NCBI RefSeq assembly: GCF_009017255.1
Contig: NZ_WBZB01000016.1
Location: 1 to 64,000 of the forward strand
Reading direction: 5' to 3'
DNA length: 64,000 bases
Source of the DNA: Alkaliphilus serpentinus
GTDB lineage: Bacteria; Bacillota; Clostridia; Peptostreptococcales; Natronincolaceae
The translations under genes were made by a program, and so were the position numbers. Below are positions 16,886 to 26,364 of the stretch, in pieces (position 1 is the first letter of the stretch; every line of letters begins with the position of its first letter). The notes under the pieces were generated by a model, which was not told the origin of the DNA, ran no database searches, and saw only the letters and a program-made list of their open reading frames with translations.

Positions 16886-19543
16886 ATGAAAGAGATTATA
16901 AAAGTGATCAAAAATAAATGTAAACAGTGTTATTCATGCGTTAGAAACTGTCCGGCCAAGGCTATAAAGATTGAAAATGGTCAGGCAACTGTGATTTACT
17001 CCAGATGCATTAATTGTGGAATGTGTATAAAGGCCTGCTCTCAAAATGCTAAGGTGGTAATTGATAGCAAAGAGAAAACCTTAGAAATTTTGAAAAATCA
17101 TCAAGAAGTGGTGGCATGCTTAGCCCCCTCCTTTGTAGCATCCTTCCACCAGTATCCCTATAAAAAAGTTATCGGGGCTTTGAGATCTATTGGATTTTCG
17201 CAGATATGGGAAGTTGCAGTAGGTGCTGAAGAGTTAACAAGGCAGTTGGATGAATTCTTTCAAAAAAAACATCAGAAAAAAACCTATATTAGTTCTCCCT
17301 GCCCAGCCTTTGTAACTATGATCGAAAAGCATCATCCAGAGCTTATAAAGTATCTTCTACCCTTTGCCTCTCCTATGATTGCAACTGCTAAGATTATTAA
17401 GGATATTTATAAAGAAAGAGATATAAAAATTGTATTTATTGGACCTTGTGTGGCAAAAAAATCTGAAGCAGAAGACCCTCAATTTGAAGGAGTAATAGAC
17501 AGTGTTTTAACCTTTGAGGAAATTAAAGAAATCCTGAAGGAGAAAAGGGTAAGTATTCACAAGTCTAAAGAGGGGAATTTTGATAGTCTCTATTGTGATC
17601 GAGGAAGGTTATATCCATTATCGGGAGGACTATTAGCCAATCTTAAAGCAGTAAAGAACTTTAAAGATAACCAATATGAGTGTATCGAAAATGTATCAGA
17701 TTGTGCAAACCTCATTCATGCTCTATCCACCGATAAAGTTTCAGGAAAACTTATTGACGTATTAATGTGTAAAGGTTGTATCGAAGGGCCTAAAATAGAT
17801 AGCAAATTGAATTACTATGATAAGCTCAATAAGATTTACGAGTTTTTTGAGACAAACAAGGTGGGAGAAAGAGAAAAAGTTTATTATCATGTAGATTTAA
17901 AAAGACACTATAGAAATATTAAAGATATCTTATCTGATCCTTCGGAAAATGAGATTGAAGAAGTTTTAAGAAAAACCAATAAGTTTACCCAAGAGGATGA
18001 GCTTAATTGTGGAGCCTGCGGTTATGATACCTGTAGAGAAAAGGCTGTAGCTGTAGTTCAGGAAATAGCTGAAGTGGATATGTGCTTACCCTATCTATTA
18101 TCAAAAAAGACAAAGCTTCTTGATGAGTTGTCTGAAAGGATTAAGGAGGTAACCATTTTAAAGGAAGAGTTAGAGACAGTCATCGAATCCTCCTATGATG
18201 GTCTAGTGGTTACGGATGGGGAGGGGAAAATACTAAAAACCAATAAGGCATGGAGTAAACTATCGGGAATTTTGGAGGATAGTATAGATAAATCCGTCCA
18301 TGAAATTCAGGATAAATATCTGATGTTTCCATCAGCAACCCTCATGGCCCTAAAGGAGAAGCGAAGAATATCCTTTATGCAGGAAACAAGGTCAGGTAAA
18401 GAGTTTTTAGTAACTGCAACACCCATTTTTGAAGAAGATGGAAAGGTAAGTAGGGTTGTATCTAATGCTAGGGATATTGAAGAGCTCAATCGATTAAAAA
18501 GGCAAATAGAAGAAGCACAAAGATTGCAGAAGTACCATAAAAATTTTGACAATAATATAATTGATAAAGTAAATATAGAAAGTGAAAACATTGTTGCCAA
18601 TAGCTTTGAGTTTGGAGAAATATTACAAACAGCCAGTAATATAGCCGGTGTAGATTCGACGGTTCTGGTATTGGGAGAATCGGGGGTAGGTAAGGAAATC
18701 GTAGCTAAGTTTATACATACACTAAGCAAACGTAAAGATCATTCTCTGATAAAGATTAATTGTGGAGCTATACCAGAAAACCTTATAGAATCAGAGTTCT
18801 TTGGATACGAAACCGGCGCCTTTACTGGAGCTAGAAGCAAAGGAAAGCCCGGCCTTATAGAGCTAGCCCATCGAGGAACCCTTTTTCTAGATGAAATTGG
18901 AGAGCTACCCCTCAACCTCCAAGTAAAGCTTCTTAGGGTTATTCAGGATAGAAAGATCATGAGGATTGGAGGAACTGAAGAGGTTGATGTCGACATACGA
19001 TTAATAACAGCCACCAATAGAAATCTTCAGAAAATGGTTTTAGAAGGTAAGTTTAGAGCAGATTTATTCTATAGACTCAATGTAGTTCCCATAGAGATAC
19101 CTCCACTGAGGCATAGAAGGGCGGATATATTACCTCTCTGTTATTATTTCATTGATATATACAATAAAAGGTATGGCTGCAATAAGGAAATTACCTTTAA
19201 TGCAGAAAGTGCTTTGTTAGATTATAGCTGGCCTGGCAATGTAAGGGAGCTTGAAAATCTGATTGAAAGATTGGTTGTGACGGTGAATAAGGATATAATT
19301 GATGTGGACGATTTACCATCCTTTATTTTTCAAAAGGATGAAAACATGAGTAAAAAGATTGAGGTTGATGGGATCCTTCCCCTAAAGGAAGCTGTTGAGT
19401 TATTGGAAGAAAAACTCATATACAGAGCCCATAAAAAATACAGTACCACCTATGAAATGGCCAAGGCCTTAGGCGTAAATCAATCAACAATTGTAAGGAA
19501 GATCCAAAAATATTTAAAGGAAGATGCAGGTGAGCATTATTAA
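16886..19543 (+). CDS. sigma-54 activator with [FeFe]-hydrogenase-like sensor
   Basis: 885 aa. Two [4Fe-4S] ferredoxin motifs come first (C12-C22, C41-C51). Residues about 80-320 resemble the hydrogenase large-subunit domain: C139 in SSPCPAF, C188 in GPCVAKK, and C295-C298 in LMCKGCIEGP. The last is CxxC rather than the catalytic CxxxC, so a sensor role is likely. A further Fe-S domain follows (C375, C378, C383, C400), then PAS (about 420-540). The AAA+ domain has GESGVGKE 597-604, GAFTGA 644-649 and FLDEIGEL; a Fis-type helix-turn-helix is at the end. It lies directly before the hydrogenase operon and its -24/-12 promoter. Confidence 0.9.
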   Translation: MKEIIKVIKNKCKQCYSCVRNCPAKAIKIENGQATVIYSRCINCGMCIKACSQNAKVVIDSKEKTLEILKNHQEVVACLAPSFVASFHQYPYKKVIGALRSIGFSQIWEVAVGAEELTRQLDEFFQKKHQKKTYISSPCPAFVTMIEKHHPELIKYLLPFASPMIATAKIIKDIYKERDIKIVFIGPCVAKKSEAEDPQFEGVIDSVLTFEEIKEILKEKRVSIHKSKEGNFDSLYCDRGRLYPLSGGLLANLKAVKNFKDNQYECIENVSDCANLIHALSTDKVSGKLIDVLMCKGCIEGPKIDSKLNYYDKLNKIYEFFETNKVGEREKVYYHVDLKRHYRNIKDILSDPSENEIEEVLRKTNKFTQEDELNCGACGYDTCREKAVAVVQEIAEVDMCLPYLLSKKTKLLDELSERIKEVTILKEELETVIESSYDGLVVTDGEGKILKTNKAWSKLSGILEDSIDKSVHEIQDKYLMFPSATLMALKEKRRISFMQETRSGKEFLVTATPIFEEDGKVSRVVSNARDIEELNRLKRQIEEAQRLQKYHKNFDNNIIDKVNIESENIVANSFEFGEILQTASNIAGVDSTVLVLGESGVGKEIVAKFIHTLSKRKDHSLIKINCGAIPENLIESEFFGYETGAFTGARSKGKPGLIELAHRGTLFLDEIGELPLNLQVKLLRVIQDRKIMRIGGTEEVDVDIRLITATNRNLQKMVLEGKFRADLFYRLNVVPIEIPPLRHRRADILPLCYYFIDIYNKRYGCNKEITFNAESALLDYSWPGNVRELENLIERLVVTVNKDIIDVDDLPSFIFQKDENMSKKIEVDGILPLKEAVELLEEKLIYRAHKKYSTTYEMAKALGVNQSTIVRKIQKYLKEDAGEHY

Positions 19544-19653
19544 ATGCAGTAATGCATTAAAAGGGATCTTTTTTGGTCCTTCTAATGAGTTGGATAATCT
19601 TATGAAAAAGAATCTTAAATGTTTTTAAGAAAATTGAATGTAGTAATTCTAAG

Positions 19654-19680
19654 ATGCTGGTAGGTATAAACTACCAGCAT
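19654..19680. promoter_or_regulatory. inverted repeat: activator site or terminator
   Basis: ATGCTGGTAG and CTACCAGCAT form a perfect 10-bp inverted repeat around a 7-base centre, about 40-65 bases before the -24 element. A T7 run begins soon after (TTTCAGTTTTTTT), so it may terminate the activator gene. Its position also suits a binding site for the sigma-54 activator. The sequence alone does not decide. Confidence 0.55.
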
Positions 19681-19718
19681 TTCAGTTTTTTTGTGAAAAA
19701 ACTAAGTTTGTTAAAAAT

Positions 19719-19735
19719 TTGGCATACTTCGTGCG
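19719..19735 (+). promoter_or_regulatory. sigma-54 (-24/-12) promoter of the hydrogenase operon
   Basis: TTGGCATACTTCGTGC has GG (19721-19722) and GC (19733-19734) exactly 10 bases apart, with TGGCA and TGC of the consensus kept. The start of transcription would be near 19746, 25 bases before the first gene. Two Rex-like half sites (TTGTGAA 19691, TTGTTAA 19708) overlap the region; a role for Rex is only a suggestion. Confidence 0.8.
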
Positions 19736-19770
19736 ATATCTTTAGATGAAAAGTTTAAAGGGGGGAGTGT

Positions 19771-20130
19771 ATGAAAACCAATCTAACCTATAATCAATTA
19801 AGAAATGCTGCAGAGGATTCTTTAGCCAAAAAAAATTGCAAGGGGAGAATTCGTGTACTGTTAGGGTACTCAACCTGTAGTGTTACGGTGGGAGCCAATG
19901 AAGTGCTAAAGGCTTTACAGGAGGCTGTGGCATATGGGCAGTTAAGAAATGTCATCATTGAAACAACGGGGTGTGTAGGATTATGTTCCAAGGAGCCTTT
20001 AATCGACGTAATAATGCCCGATGATAAAAAGTTTACCTATGAACTGGTTACACCCAAAAAGGCTATGGCAATTGTCATCAACCATTCTTTATATGAAGAG
20101 GATGTTGAGGAATGGTTAATAAAAATGTAA
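19771..20130 (+). CDS. hndB: thioredoxin-like [2Fe-2S] subunit, HndB type
   Basis: 119 aa, first gene of the hydrogenase operon, behind AAGGGGGGAG. It has the thioredoxin-like [2Fe-2S] fold with cysteines in YSTCSVTVGANE and TTGCVGLCSKEPL. In NADP-reducing and bifurcating hydrogenases such a subunit carries electrons between the flavin and hydrogenase parts. It is followed 15 bases later by the NuoE-like gene. Confidence 0.85.
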   Translation: MKTNLTYNQLRNAAEDSLAKKNCKGRIRVLLGYSTCSVTVGANEVLKALQEAVAYGQLRNVIIETTGCVGLCSKEPLIDVIMPDDKKFTYELVTPKKAMAIVINHSLYEEDVEEWLIKM

Positions 20131-20145
20131 AAGGGGGTTATTTTA

Positions 20146-20625
20146 ATGTGTATCGTTTTAGAAGACAAGACTATGGAGATTATTGACAACGTAGGAAACA
20201 CACCTGATAAATTATTGGAAGTATTAATTGCAGTTCAAGAGAGCTCTGAGGAAAATTATATTTCTGAAGAGCAGTTGGTTTCTGTATCAAAGGGTCTAGG
20301 AGTAACCCTTAGCAAGGCCTACGGAGTTGCAACTTTTTATTCAATGCTTTCTTTAAAGCAGAGGGGAAAATATGTAATTCAACTGTGCAATAGTGCACCT
20401 TGCTATGTAAATAAAGCCTTTGAGATCATAAGGGCATTCGAAGAGAACCTAGGAATAAAAGTTGGAGAGGTAACCGATGATGGCCTATTCTCTTTAGAAT
20501 TTGTGAGTTGTATAGGCGCTTGTCATATGGCACCTGCTGTTAAGATTAATGATGAAGTATTTGGTAATCTAGATAGATTTAAGGTAAAGAGCATTCTAGA
20601 AGAAATCATAAGGAGGGAAAGATAG
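20146..20625 (+). CDS. hndA: NuoE-like [2Fe-2S] hydrogenase subunit
   Basis: 159 aa, full length for NuoE/HndA. Cluster ligands are visible in QLCNSAPCYVNKA and SCIGACHMAPAVKI. The N-terminal helices (LLEVLIAVQESSEENYISEEQL region) are typical. The stop is directly followed by the start of the next gene. It forms part of the diaphorase-like module that exchanges electrons with NAD(P)H. Confidence 0.9.
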   Translation: MCIVLEDKTMEIIDNVGNTPDKLLEVLIAVQESSEENYISEEQLVSVSKGLGVTLSKAYGVATFYSMLSLKQRGKYVIQLCNSAPCYVNKAFEIIRAFEENLGIKVGEVTDDGLFSLEFVSCIGACHMAPAVKINDEVFGNLDRFKVKSILEEIIRRER

Positions 20626-21921
20626 ATGGCCAATATTTTATCAAAATTTTATGTCAAAACAAAGCCATTATCTATTAAAGAATACAAAGAAAATGGTGGT
20701 TTTGAAGGGTTAGAGAAGGCTTTGCATAAAATGAAGCCTCAAGAAATTTTAGATGAGGTTATAAGCTCAAACCTTAAGGGCAGAGGAGGAGCTACCTTCC
20801 CTACGGGTTTAAAATGGCAATTTACAGCAAATGAAAGCAATGAAACCAAATACATTATTTGTAATGCTGATGAAGGAGAACCTGGTACATTTAAGGATAA
20901 GGTCCTTTTAGAGGGCTGCCCTTTTCTATTGATCGAAGGAATGATTATTGCTGCATATGCTGTTGGTGGAACAAAAGGATATATTTATATAAGAGGAGAG
21001 TATCCTAAATCAAAGGAAATGTTAAGAAATGCTATTGGAGTACTAAAGGATGAAGGATATTTAGGAGATAAGATTTTAGATACCGATTTTAGCTTTGACA
21101 TAGAGGTAAGGTCAGGATATGGAGCCTATATATGTGGTGAAGAAACAGCCCTTATAGAGTCCATTGAAGGAAATCCTGGTAGAGCAAGAACAAAGCCCCC
21201 CTATCCACCCAACAAGGGTCTGTGGGGTAAGCCAACCCTTGTTAATAATGTTGAGACCTTAGCCAATATACCCATTATTCTTTCTATGGGGGCAGAAAAA
21301 TTTAAAGAATATGGTACAGCATCCAGTAGTGGTACCAAACTAATATCTGTATCTGGTAGTGTTGTAAATAAAGGTGTTTTTGAGGTGGAGTTTGGTGTTA
21401 CCTTAAAAGATATCGTATATGAAACATGTGGGGGACTTACGGAAAATAGTAAATTTAAGTTTTTACAGCTAGGGGGTTCTGCTGGGGCATGTTTACCAGA
21501 AAATCTACTAGATACAAAATTGGATTTTGATGATTTGAGATCTAGGAATATTAGCTTAGGATCAGGAGCTATACTTGTTGCAGATGATACCACCTGCTTA
21601 CTAGGATTTATTAAAGCCACAGCAGAGTTTTTTGAGCATGAGTCCTGTGGAAAATGTACACCATGTAGGGAAGGAAATAAGCATGTAACTAAATTACTAG
21701 ATAAAATCGTTAATGGTGTAGCAACAGTAGAGGATTTAGAAATCCTAAAGGATGTTGCATTAACCATGAAGGAAATGTCATTATGTGGCTTAGGTCAAGC
21801 AGCGCCTACGGCTCTATTAACAACACTAAACTATTTTGAAGGAGAATACAATGAGCATATAAAAGGGTATTGCAGAACTGGAGTATGCTTCATGAAGGGG
21901 GGAGAGGTTGTAAATGAATAA
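20626..21921 (+). CDS. hndC: NuoF-like FMN and Fe-S hydrogenase subunit
   Basis: 431 aa. FMN and NAD(H) binding blocks are visible (GRGGATFPTGLKWQ, CNADEGEPGTFKD, YICGEETALIESIEG), as is the [4Fe-4S] site ESCGKCTPCREG with LCGLG later. Many HndC/HydB proteins are near 600 aa, with an N-terminal [2Fe-2S] domain and a C-terminal two-cluster ferredoxin. Both are absent here; the protein ends soon after YCRTGVC. The separate HndB-type subunit may replace the first. It overlaps the next gene by 8 bases. Confidence 0.9.
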   Translation: MANILSKFYVKTKPLSIKEYKENGGFEGLEKALHKMKPQEILDEVISSNLKGRGGATFPTGLKWQFTANESNETKYIICNADEGEPGTFKDKVLLEGCPFLLIEGMIIAAYAVGGTKGYIYIRGEYPKSKEMLRNAIGVLKDEGYLGDKILDTDFSFDIEVRSGYGAYICGEETALIESIEGNPGRARTKPPYPPNKGLWGKPTLVNNVETLANIPIILSMGAEKFKEYGTASSSGTKLISVSGSVVNKGVFEVEFGVTLKDIVYETCGGLTENSKFKFLQLGGSAGACLPENLLDTKLDFDDLRSRNISLGSGAILVADDTTCLLGFIKATAEFFEHESCGKCTPCREGNKHVTKLLDKIVNGVATVEDLEILKDVALTMKEMSLCGLGQAAPTALLTTLNYFEGEYNEHIKGYCRTGVCFMKGGEVVNE

Positions 21922-23635
21922 GGTAACCATTAACATTGATGGTCGAGATATCACTGTAAAGGACGGAGCAACTATATTAGAGGCTGCAAAGGAGTTAAAT
22001 ATTCAAATACCAACATTATGTTATCATCCAGATCAAAGCATAAAGGGGAGCTGTAGAGTATGTACTGTTGAGGTAGAAGGGATAGAAAATTTACAAGCAT
22101 CCTGCTGTACCCTAGTTAGGGACGGAATGAAGGTAAGAACCAACACCAAAAGAGTTAGAGATGCACGGAAAAAGGTTCTTGAATTAATCATAGCCAGTCA
22201 TAACGACAATTGTTTAGCTTGTGTAAGAAGTGAAAATTGCGAGTTACAGGCATTAAGTAAAGAGCTGAGCATGAAGGAAACAAGATTGGAGAAGATTGTT
22301 AGTAACGTGTCAATCCAAGATGATAATCCTTCTATTGTTAGAGATAGTAGCAAGTGTATTAAGTGTGGTAGATGTATTGAGGTTTGTCACGATGTTCAAG
22401 GGGTAGGAGCTATATACAATTTAAATAGAAGCTTTAACATGGAAATCGGTACTCCCCTGGGTAAGGATTTGAGTGAAATTTCCTGTGTCTACTGTGGCCA
22501 ATGCATTAATGTATGTCCAGTTGGTGCAATATATGAAAAAACCGATATAGATAGAGTATGGAAAGCATTAGAGGATGAGGGTAAGCATGTGGTGGTTCAA
22601 GTTGCGCCGGCTGTAAGGGTTTCCATAGGGGAAGAGTTTGGAATGCCTCCTGGCAGTATATTAACGAAAAAAATGGTGGCAGTTTTAAGGGCACTAGGCT
22701 TTAATAAGGTTTTTGATACGGATTTTACTGCCGACTTAACAATTTTAGAAGAAGGAAATGAGTTCCTTCATCGATTAAATGGCGGTGGAACCCTTCCAAT
22801 GTTTACTTCCTGTAGTCCTGGATGGGTAAGGTATATAGAAAACTTCTATCCTGAGTTACTTGATCATGTATCCAGCTGTAAATCTCCTCAGCAAATGTTT
22901 GGAGCATTGGCTAAAACCTATTATGCAGAGAAGGAGAATGTTGATCCAAAGGATATAGTAGTTGTATCCATCATGCCATGTACTGCTAAAAAGGCTGAAG
23001 CAGCAAGAGATGAAATGATCGATAGTGGGTATCAGGACGTAGATATCGTATTAACCACTAGAGAACTAGGTAGGATGATCAAAGAATCAGGTATCGATAT
23101 GATCTCTTTACCAGAAGAAGAGTTTGATGAGCCTTTGGGAATATCCACTGGTGCCGCAGTTATATTTGGAGCCTCTGGTGGAGTTATGGAAGCCGCCCTC
23201 AGAACTGTATATGAGGTTGTAACAGGGGAAGAACTAGAAAATATAGATTTTGTTAACCTCCGAGGTATTGAGGGTTTTAAGGAAGCAGTAGTTAAGGTAG
23301 GAGATTTAGATGTTAAGGTGGCTGTTGTCAATAGTCTGATGAGTGCTAAGAAGGTATTAGATATGGTTAAGGAAGGAAAGGCGGATTATCACTTTGTAGA
23401 GGTGATGTGTTGTCCAGGAGGCTGTATTGGTGGTGGTGGACAGCCGATTCCAGGAACCAATGAAATAAAAAGAAAGAGGGTAGAAGGCATCTATAATGCA
23501 GATAAAAAGCTAGCATTAAGAAAGTCCCATGAGAACCCAGCTGTGAAGGTCCTATATGAGGAGTTCTTAGAAAAGCCATTGGGAGAAAAATCCCATCATC
23601 TACTGCATACCCATTATGTAGATCGAAGCAACTAA
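21914..23635 (+). CDS. hndD: [FeFe] hydrogenase catalytic subunit
   Basis: 573 aa. Order: N-terminal [2Fe-2S] domain (CYHPDQSIKGSCRVC), His-Cys cluster (HNDNCLACVRSENC), two [4Fe-4S] clusters (CIKCGRCIEVCHD, CVYCGQCINVCPVG), then the H-cluster domain. All three H-cluster motifs are intact: TSCSPGW (C300), MPCTAKK (C356) and MCCPGGCIGGG (C500, C504). The C-terminal small-subunit-like tail is present (SHENPAVKVLYEEFL). The enzyme makes or oxidises H2; with the NuoE/F-like subunits it probably bifurcates electrons between ferredoxin and NAD(P)H. Confidence 0.95.
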   Translation: MNKVTINIDGRDITVKDGATILEAAKELNIQIPTLCYHPDQSIKGSCRVCTVEVEGIENLQASCCTLVRDGMKVRTNTKRVRDARKKVLELIIASHNDNCLACVRSENCELQALSKELSMKETRLEKIVSNVSIQDDNPSIVRDSSKCIKCGRCIEVCHDVQGVGAIYNLNRSFNMEIGTPLGKDLSEISCVYCGQCINVCPVGAIYEKTDIDRVWKALEDEGKHVVVQVAPAVRVSIGEEFGMPPGSILTKKMVAVLRALGFNKVFDTDFTADLTILEEGNEFLHRLNGGGTLPMFTSCSPGWVRYIENFYPELLDHVSSCKSPQQMFGALAKTYYAEKENVDPKDIVVVSIMPCTAKKAEAARDEMIDSGYQDVDIVLTTRELGRMIKESGIDMISLPEEEFDEPLGISTGAAVIFGASGGVMEAALRTVYEVVTGEELENIDFVNLRGIEGFKEAVVKVGDLDVKVAVVNSLMSAKKVLDMVKEGKADYHFVEVMCCPGGCIGGGGQPIPGTNEIKRKRVEGIYNADKKLALRKSHENPAVKVLYEEFLEKPLGEKSHHLLHTHYVDRSN

Positions 23636-23858
23636 ATAGATAAATCTTTAGTGTAAAGTCTCATAAAATAAACCTATCAATTGATTTTTGTACAGGAATA
23701 AATTGGATTTGGTATCTTGTTAAATGTTTGTGGGTATGTTAATATGAAGGTGTAATCAATACAAAAAAATGGATTTTTTATTTCTGAACTACTCTCCTTG
23801 ATTTATTTAAGGAAGGTTAAGAATTATAGGTCCAGATAAATTAAGGAGGAATTTAAAA

Positions 23859-24062
23859 ATGGCGGACAAAACTATTTCATGTAAGGATTGTAGTTCAGAC
23901 TTTCTATTCACCGAGAATGAGCAGGCATTTTATAAGGAGAAGGGTTTTGAAAATGAACCTCAAAGATGTCCTGATTGCAGAAAGAAAAAAAAGCAACAAA
24001 GAAATAATAACAATAATAGAGGTGGCGGAAATAGAGGCGGCTTCGGAAATAGAAGATCATAA
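23859..24062 (+). CDS. small zinc-ribbon protein with Arg-Gly tail
   Basis: 67 aa behind AAGGAGGAA. It has two cysteine pairs (SCKDCSSDF, RCPDCRKK) of the zinc-ribbon type found in zf-trcl-like proteins. The C-terminal tail is Asn-, Gly- and Arg-rich (RGGGNRGGFGNRRS), typical of RNA-binding or disordered segments. Role unknown; nucleic acid binding is likely. A strong terminator follows. Confidence 0.85.
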   Translation: MADKTISCKDCSSDFLFTENEQAFYKEKGFENEPQRCPDCRKKKKQQRNNNNNRGGGNRGGFGNRRS

Positions 24063-24064
24063 AA

Positions 24065-24095
24065 AATAGAGAGAAGAAATTCTCTCTATTTTTTA
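24065..24095 (+). terminator. intrinsic terminator after zinc-ribbon gene
   Basis: AATAGAGAGAA / TTCTCTCTATT, four-base loop, T run. Confidence 0.85.
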
Positions 24096-24133
24096 TGATT
24101 AATGTCTAATGTCAACATCCCCAGAGGAGGATA

Positions 24134-24814
24134 TTATTTCGATGAAATCGGTAAGTAAGGGAATAGTTCACCAGCCATATTTTGAATTGGCATAGTTTGA
24201 ATCCATACCTTACCTGGGCCTGTTAAGGTAGTTAGGAATAGGCCCTCACCACCGAATACAATGTTGCTGAAGCCTTTAACCATCTCAACACTCATATTTA
24301 CAGAGGACTCATACATACCAACGGCTCCTGTATCAACCTTTATGGATTCTCCAGCTGCTAATTCCAGCATAACGCTTTCTCCATCAATTTCTACGAAGGC
24401 CATCCCATTTCCTTTTAATTCTTGCATGATGAAGCCTTCACCACCAAAGAAGCCGGTTCCAATTTTTTTCTGGAAGGCGATGCTGGTTTCTACCCCTTCT
24501 GTTGAACACAAAAAGGAACGCTTTTGACATATTATAGACTGCTTATCCACTGAAACTGGAATAATATGTCCTGGGAAGGTGTGGCCAAAGGCGATCCTTT
24601 GTCCTGTTGCCTGTGCTTCAAAGAAATTTAAGAAGCCGCTTTCCCCCATTAGCTTTCTTTTTAGAAATCCACCAACACCTCCATCCATGCTGGTTTTCAT
24701 AGAAATACCGTTGTCCATCCAAACCATTGCCCCTGATTGGCATTTAATCAGCTCACCTTTATTTAGGGTAAGCTGTAATAGGGGCATAACACTGCCAATA
24801 ATCTTATAATCCAT
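24134..24814 (-). CDS. AIM24 / TIGR00266 family protein
   Basis: 226 aa, soluble, Gly- and Met-rich beta protein. The pattern GELIKCQSGAMVWMDNGI, GFLKRKLMGESGFLNFFEA and GEGLFLTTLTGPGKVWIQT is typical of the TIGR00266 (AIM24-like) family. The biochemical role is not established. It is a single gene on the opposite strand from its neighbours. Confidence 0.85.
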   Translation of the reverse strand: MDYKIIGSVMPLLQLTLNKGELIKCQSGAMVWMDNGISMKTSMDGGVGGFLKRKLMGESGFLNFFEAQATGQRIAFGHTFPGHIIPVSVDKQSIICQKRSFLCSTEGVETSIAFQKKIGTGFFGGEGFIMQELKGNGMAFVEIDGESVMLELAAGESIKVDTGAVGMYESSVNMSVEMVKGFSNIVFGGEGLFLTTLTGPGKVWIQTMPIQNMAGELFPYLPISSK

Positions 24815-24981
24815 TCCTCAAACCTCCAATATATGTAATTTAACCCTATATAATAATATGCTAAATAATATAAAAAACCTTCTAATGATGAAAAAAATAA
24901 GATTGTTATTATTTTAGATGGATTCTGATATAATAATTAGGTATTCTAAATGATAATAGAAAGTGTAAGGGAGTTATAAGG

Positions 24982-26343
24982 ATGTTTTCAATGAATTTTA
25001 AAGATAGAGGCTTTTATATAAAGCTACTGGCTATAGCACTGCCCATAGCCTTGCAAAACCTAATATCGTCTTCATTAAATATGGTGGATACCTTAATGAT
25101 CGGTAGATTGGGAGAAATTGAAATTGCATCTGTAGGTTTGGCAAATCAATTTTTCTTTCTATTTGTTTTGCTTCTTTTTGGTATTAACAGTGGTGTATCC
25201 ATATTTACATCTCAATTTTGGGGTAAGGGGGATACTTCAAATATTCGTAAGGTCTTATCCTTGGCAATAATCCTAGGAGGAGGCTTAAGTGCTGCCTTTG
25301 CTGCCGGGGCTTTATTCTTTCCACAGCTAATCTTAAGGATTTTTACCAATGATGCAGAGGTTATAAAGTTAGGGGCAAGCTATCTAAGGATTGTATCAGT
25401 TAGCTATATATTTACTGCCTTTTCCTTCGCCTTTTCCTTTACCTTAAGGAGTATTGGAAATGCCAAGCTTACCATGTTTGTCAGTACGATATCCCTACTA
25501 ACGAATACCTTGTTAAACTATTTATTTATTTTTGGTTTCGGTAATATCCCATCCATGGGGGTAGCAGGGGCTGCCATTGCAACACTTATATCCAGAGCCA
25601 TAGAAATGCTATTAATAATCTTCTATGTTTATAATTACCAAAAGGAATTGGCCATTAGGAGACTAAAGGACTTTAAACATTCAAAAACCTTTGTTATTAG
25701 AATCTTAAACACAACCATACCTGTGATTCTAAATGAGGGCTTCTGGGCACTGGGAATGACTATGTATTCAATATCCTATGCAAGAATTAGTACAGAGGCC
25801 ATAGCTGCAGTTCAAATCACCAACACTGTACAGAGTATTTTTATGGTGGTAAGCATGGGTTTAGGAAACGCCTGTGCTATAATGATTGGAAATGTGATTG
25901 GAGCAAAGGAAGAGACCAAGGCAATAGAATATGCTGGTAGATTTTCTGTATTGGGAACCCTTGCTGGATTTGTTATAGGCATCCTTATGTTTATAGCCTC
26001 ACCCTTAATCATTGGCTTCTTTAACATATCTCCCCAGGTTCAATTTAACGCCCAACGGATACTATATATTATTGCCTTCTTTATGGCCTTTAAGTTCTTC
26101 AACACCCTGCTAATTATAGGGATATTAAGAAGTGGTGGGGACACGAAGTTTTCTATGTTCTTGGAAATGGGTAGTGTATGGCTATATGGAGTTCCAATGG
26201 CCTTTATTGGAGCCCATGTTCTAAAGCTTCCAATTTACTGGGTAATTGCCCTTGTATCCTTTGAAGAAATCATTAAGGGGATTGTAGGAATTTATAGGGT
26301 TCTATCGAAAAAATGGGTAAAAAATGTTATTGAAACCATGTAG
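24982..26343 (+). CDS. MATE family efflux transporter
   Basis: 453 aa with about 12 membrane segments, arranged in the two-repeat MATE pattern. The opening (LALPIALQNLISSSLNMVDTLMIGRLG in adjoining blocks) and GVAGAAIATLISRAIEM are typical. MATE proteins export organic cations or drugs with Na+ or H+. The start at 24982 has GGGAG upstream; an ATG 9 bases later is also possible. Confidence 0.9.
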   Translation: MFSMNFKDRGFYIKLLAIALPIALQNLISSSLNMVDTLMIGRLGEIEIASVGLANQFFFLFVLLLFGINSGVSIFTSQFWGKGDTSNIRKVLSLAIILGGGLSAAFAAGALFFPQLILRIFTNDAEVIKLGASYLRIVSVSYIFTAFSFAFSFTLRSIGNAKLTMFVSTISLLTNTLLNYLFIFGFGNIPSMGVAGAAIATLISRAIEMLLIIFYVYNYQKELAIRRLKDFKHSKTFVIRILNTTIPVILNEGFWALGMTMYSISYARISTEAIAAVQITNTVQSIFMVVSMGLGNACAIMIGNVIGAKEETKAIEYAGRFSVLGTLAGFVIGILMFIASPLIIGFFNISPQVQFNAQRILYIIAFFMAFKFFNTLLIIGILRSGGDTKFSMFLEMGSVWLYGVPMAFIGAHVLKLPIYWVIALVSFEEIIKGIVGIYRVLSKKWVKNVIETM

Positions 26344-26364
26344 CTAGATGATGCTTTCATAGAT

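Noticed and set aside
21201-21767. 188-aa minus-strand frame
   Set aside because: It lies wholly within the NuoF-like gene on the other strand.
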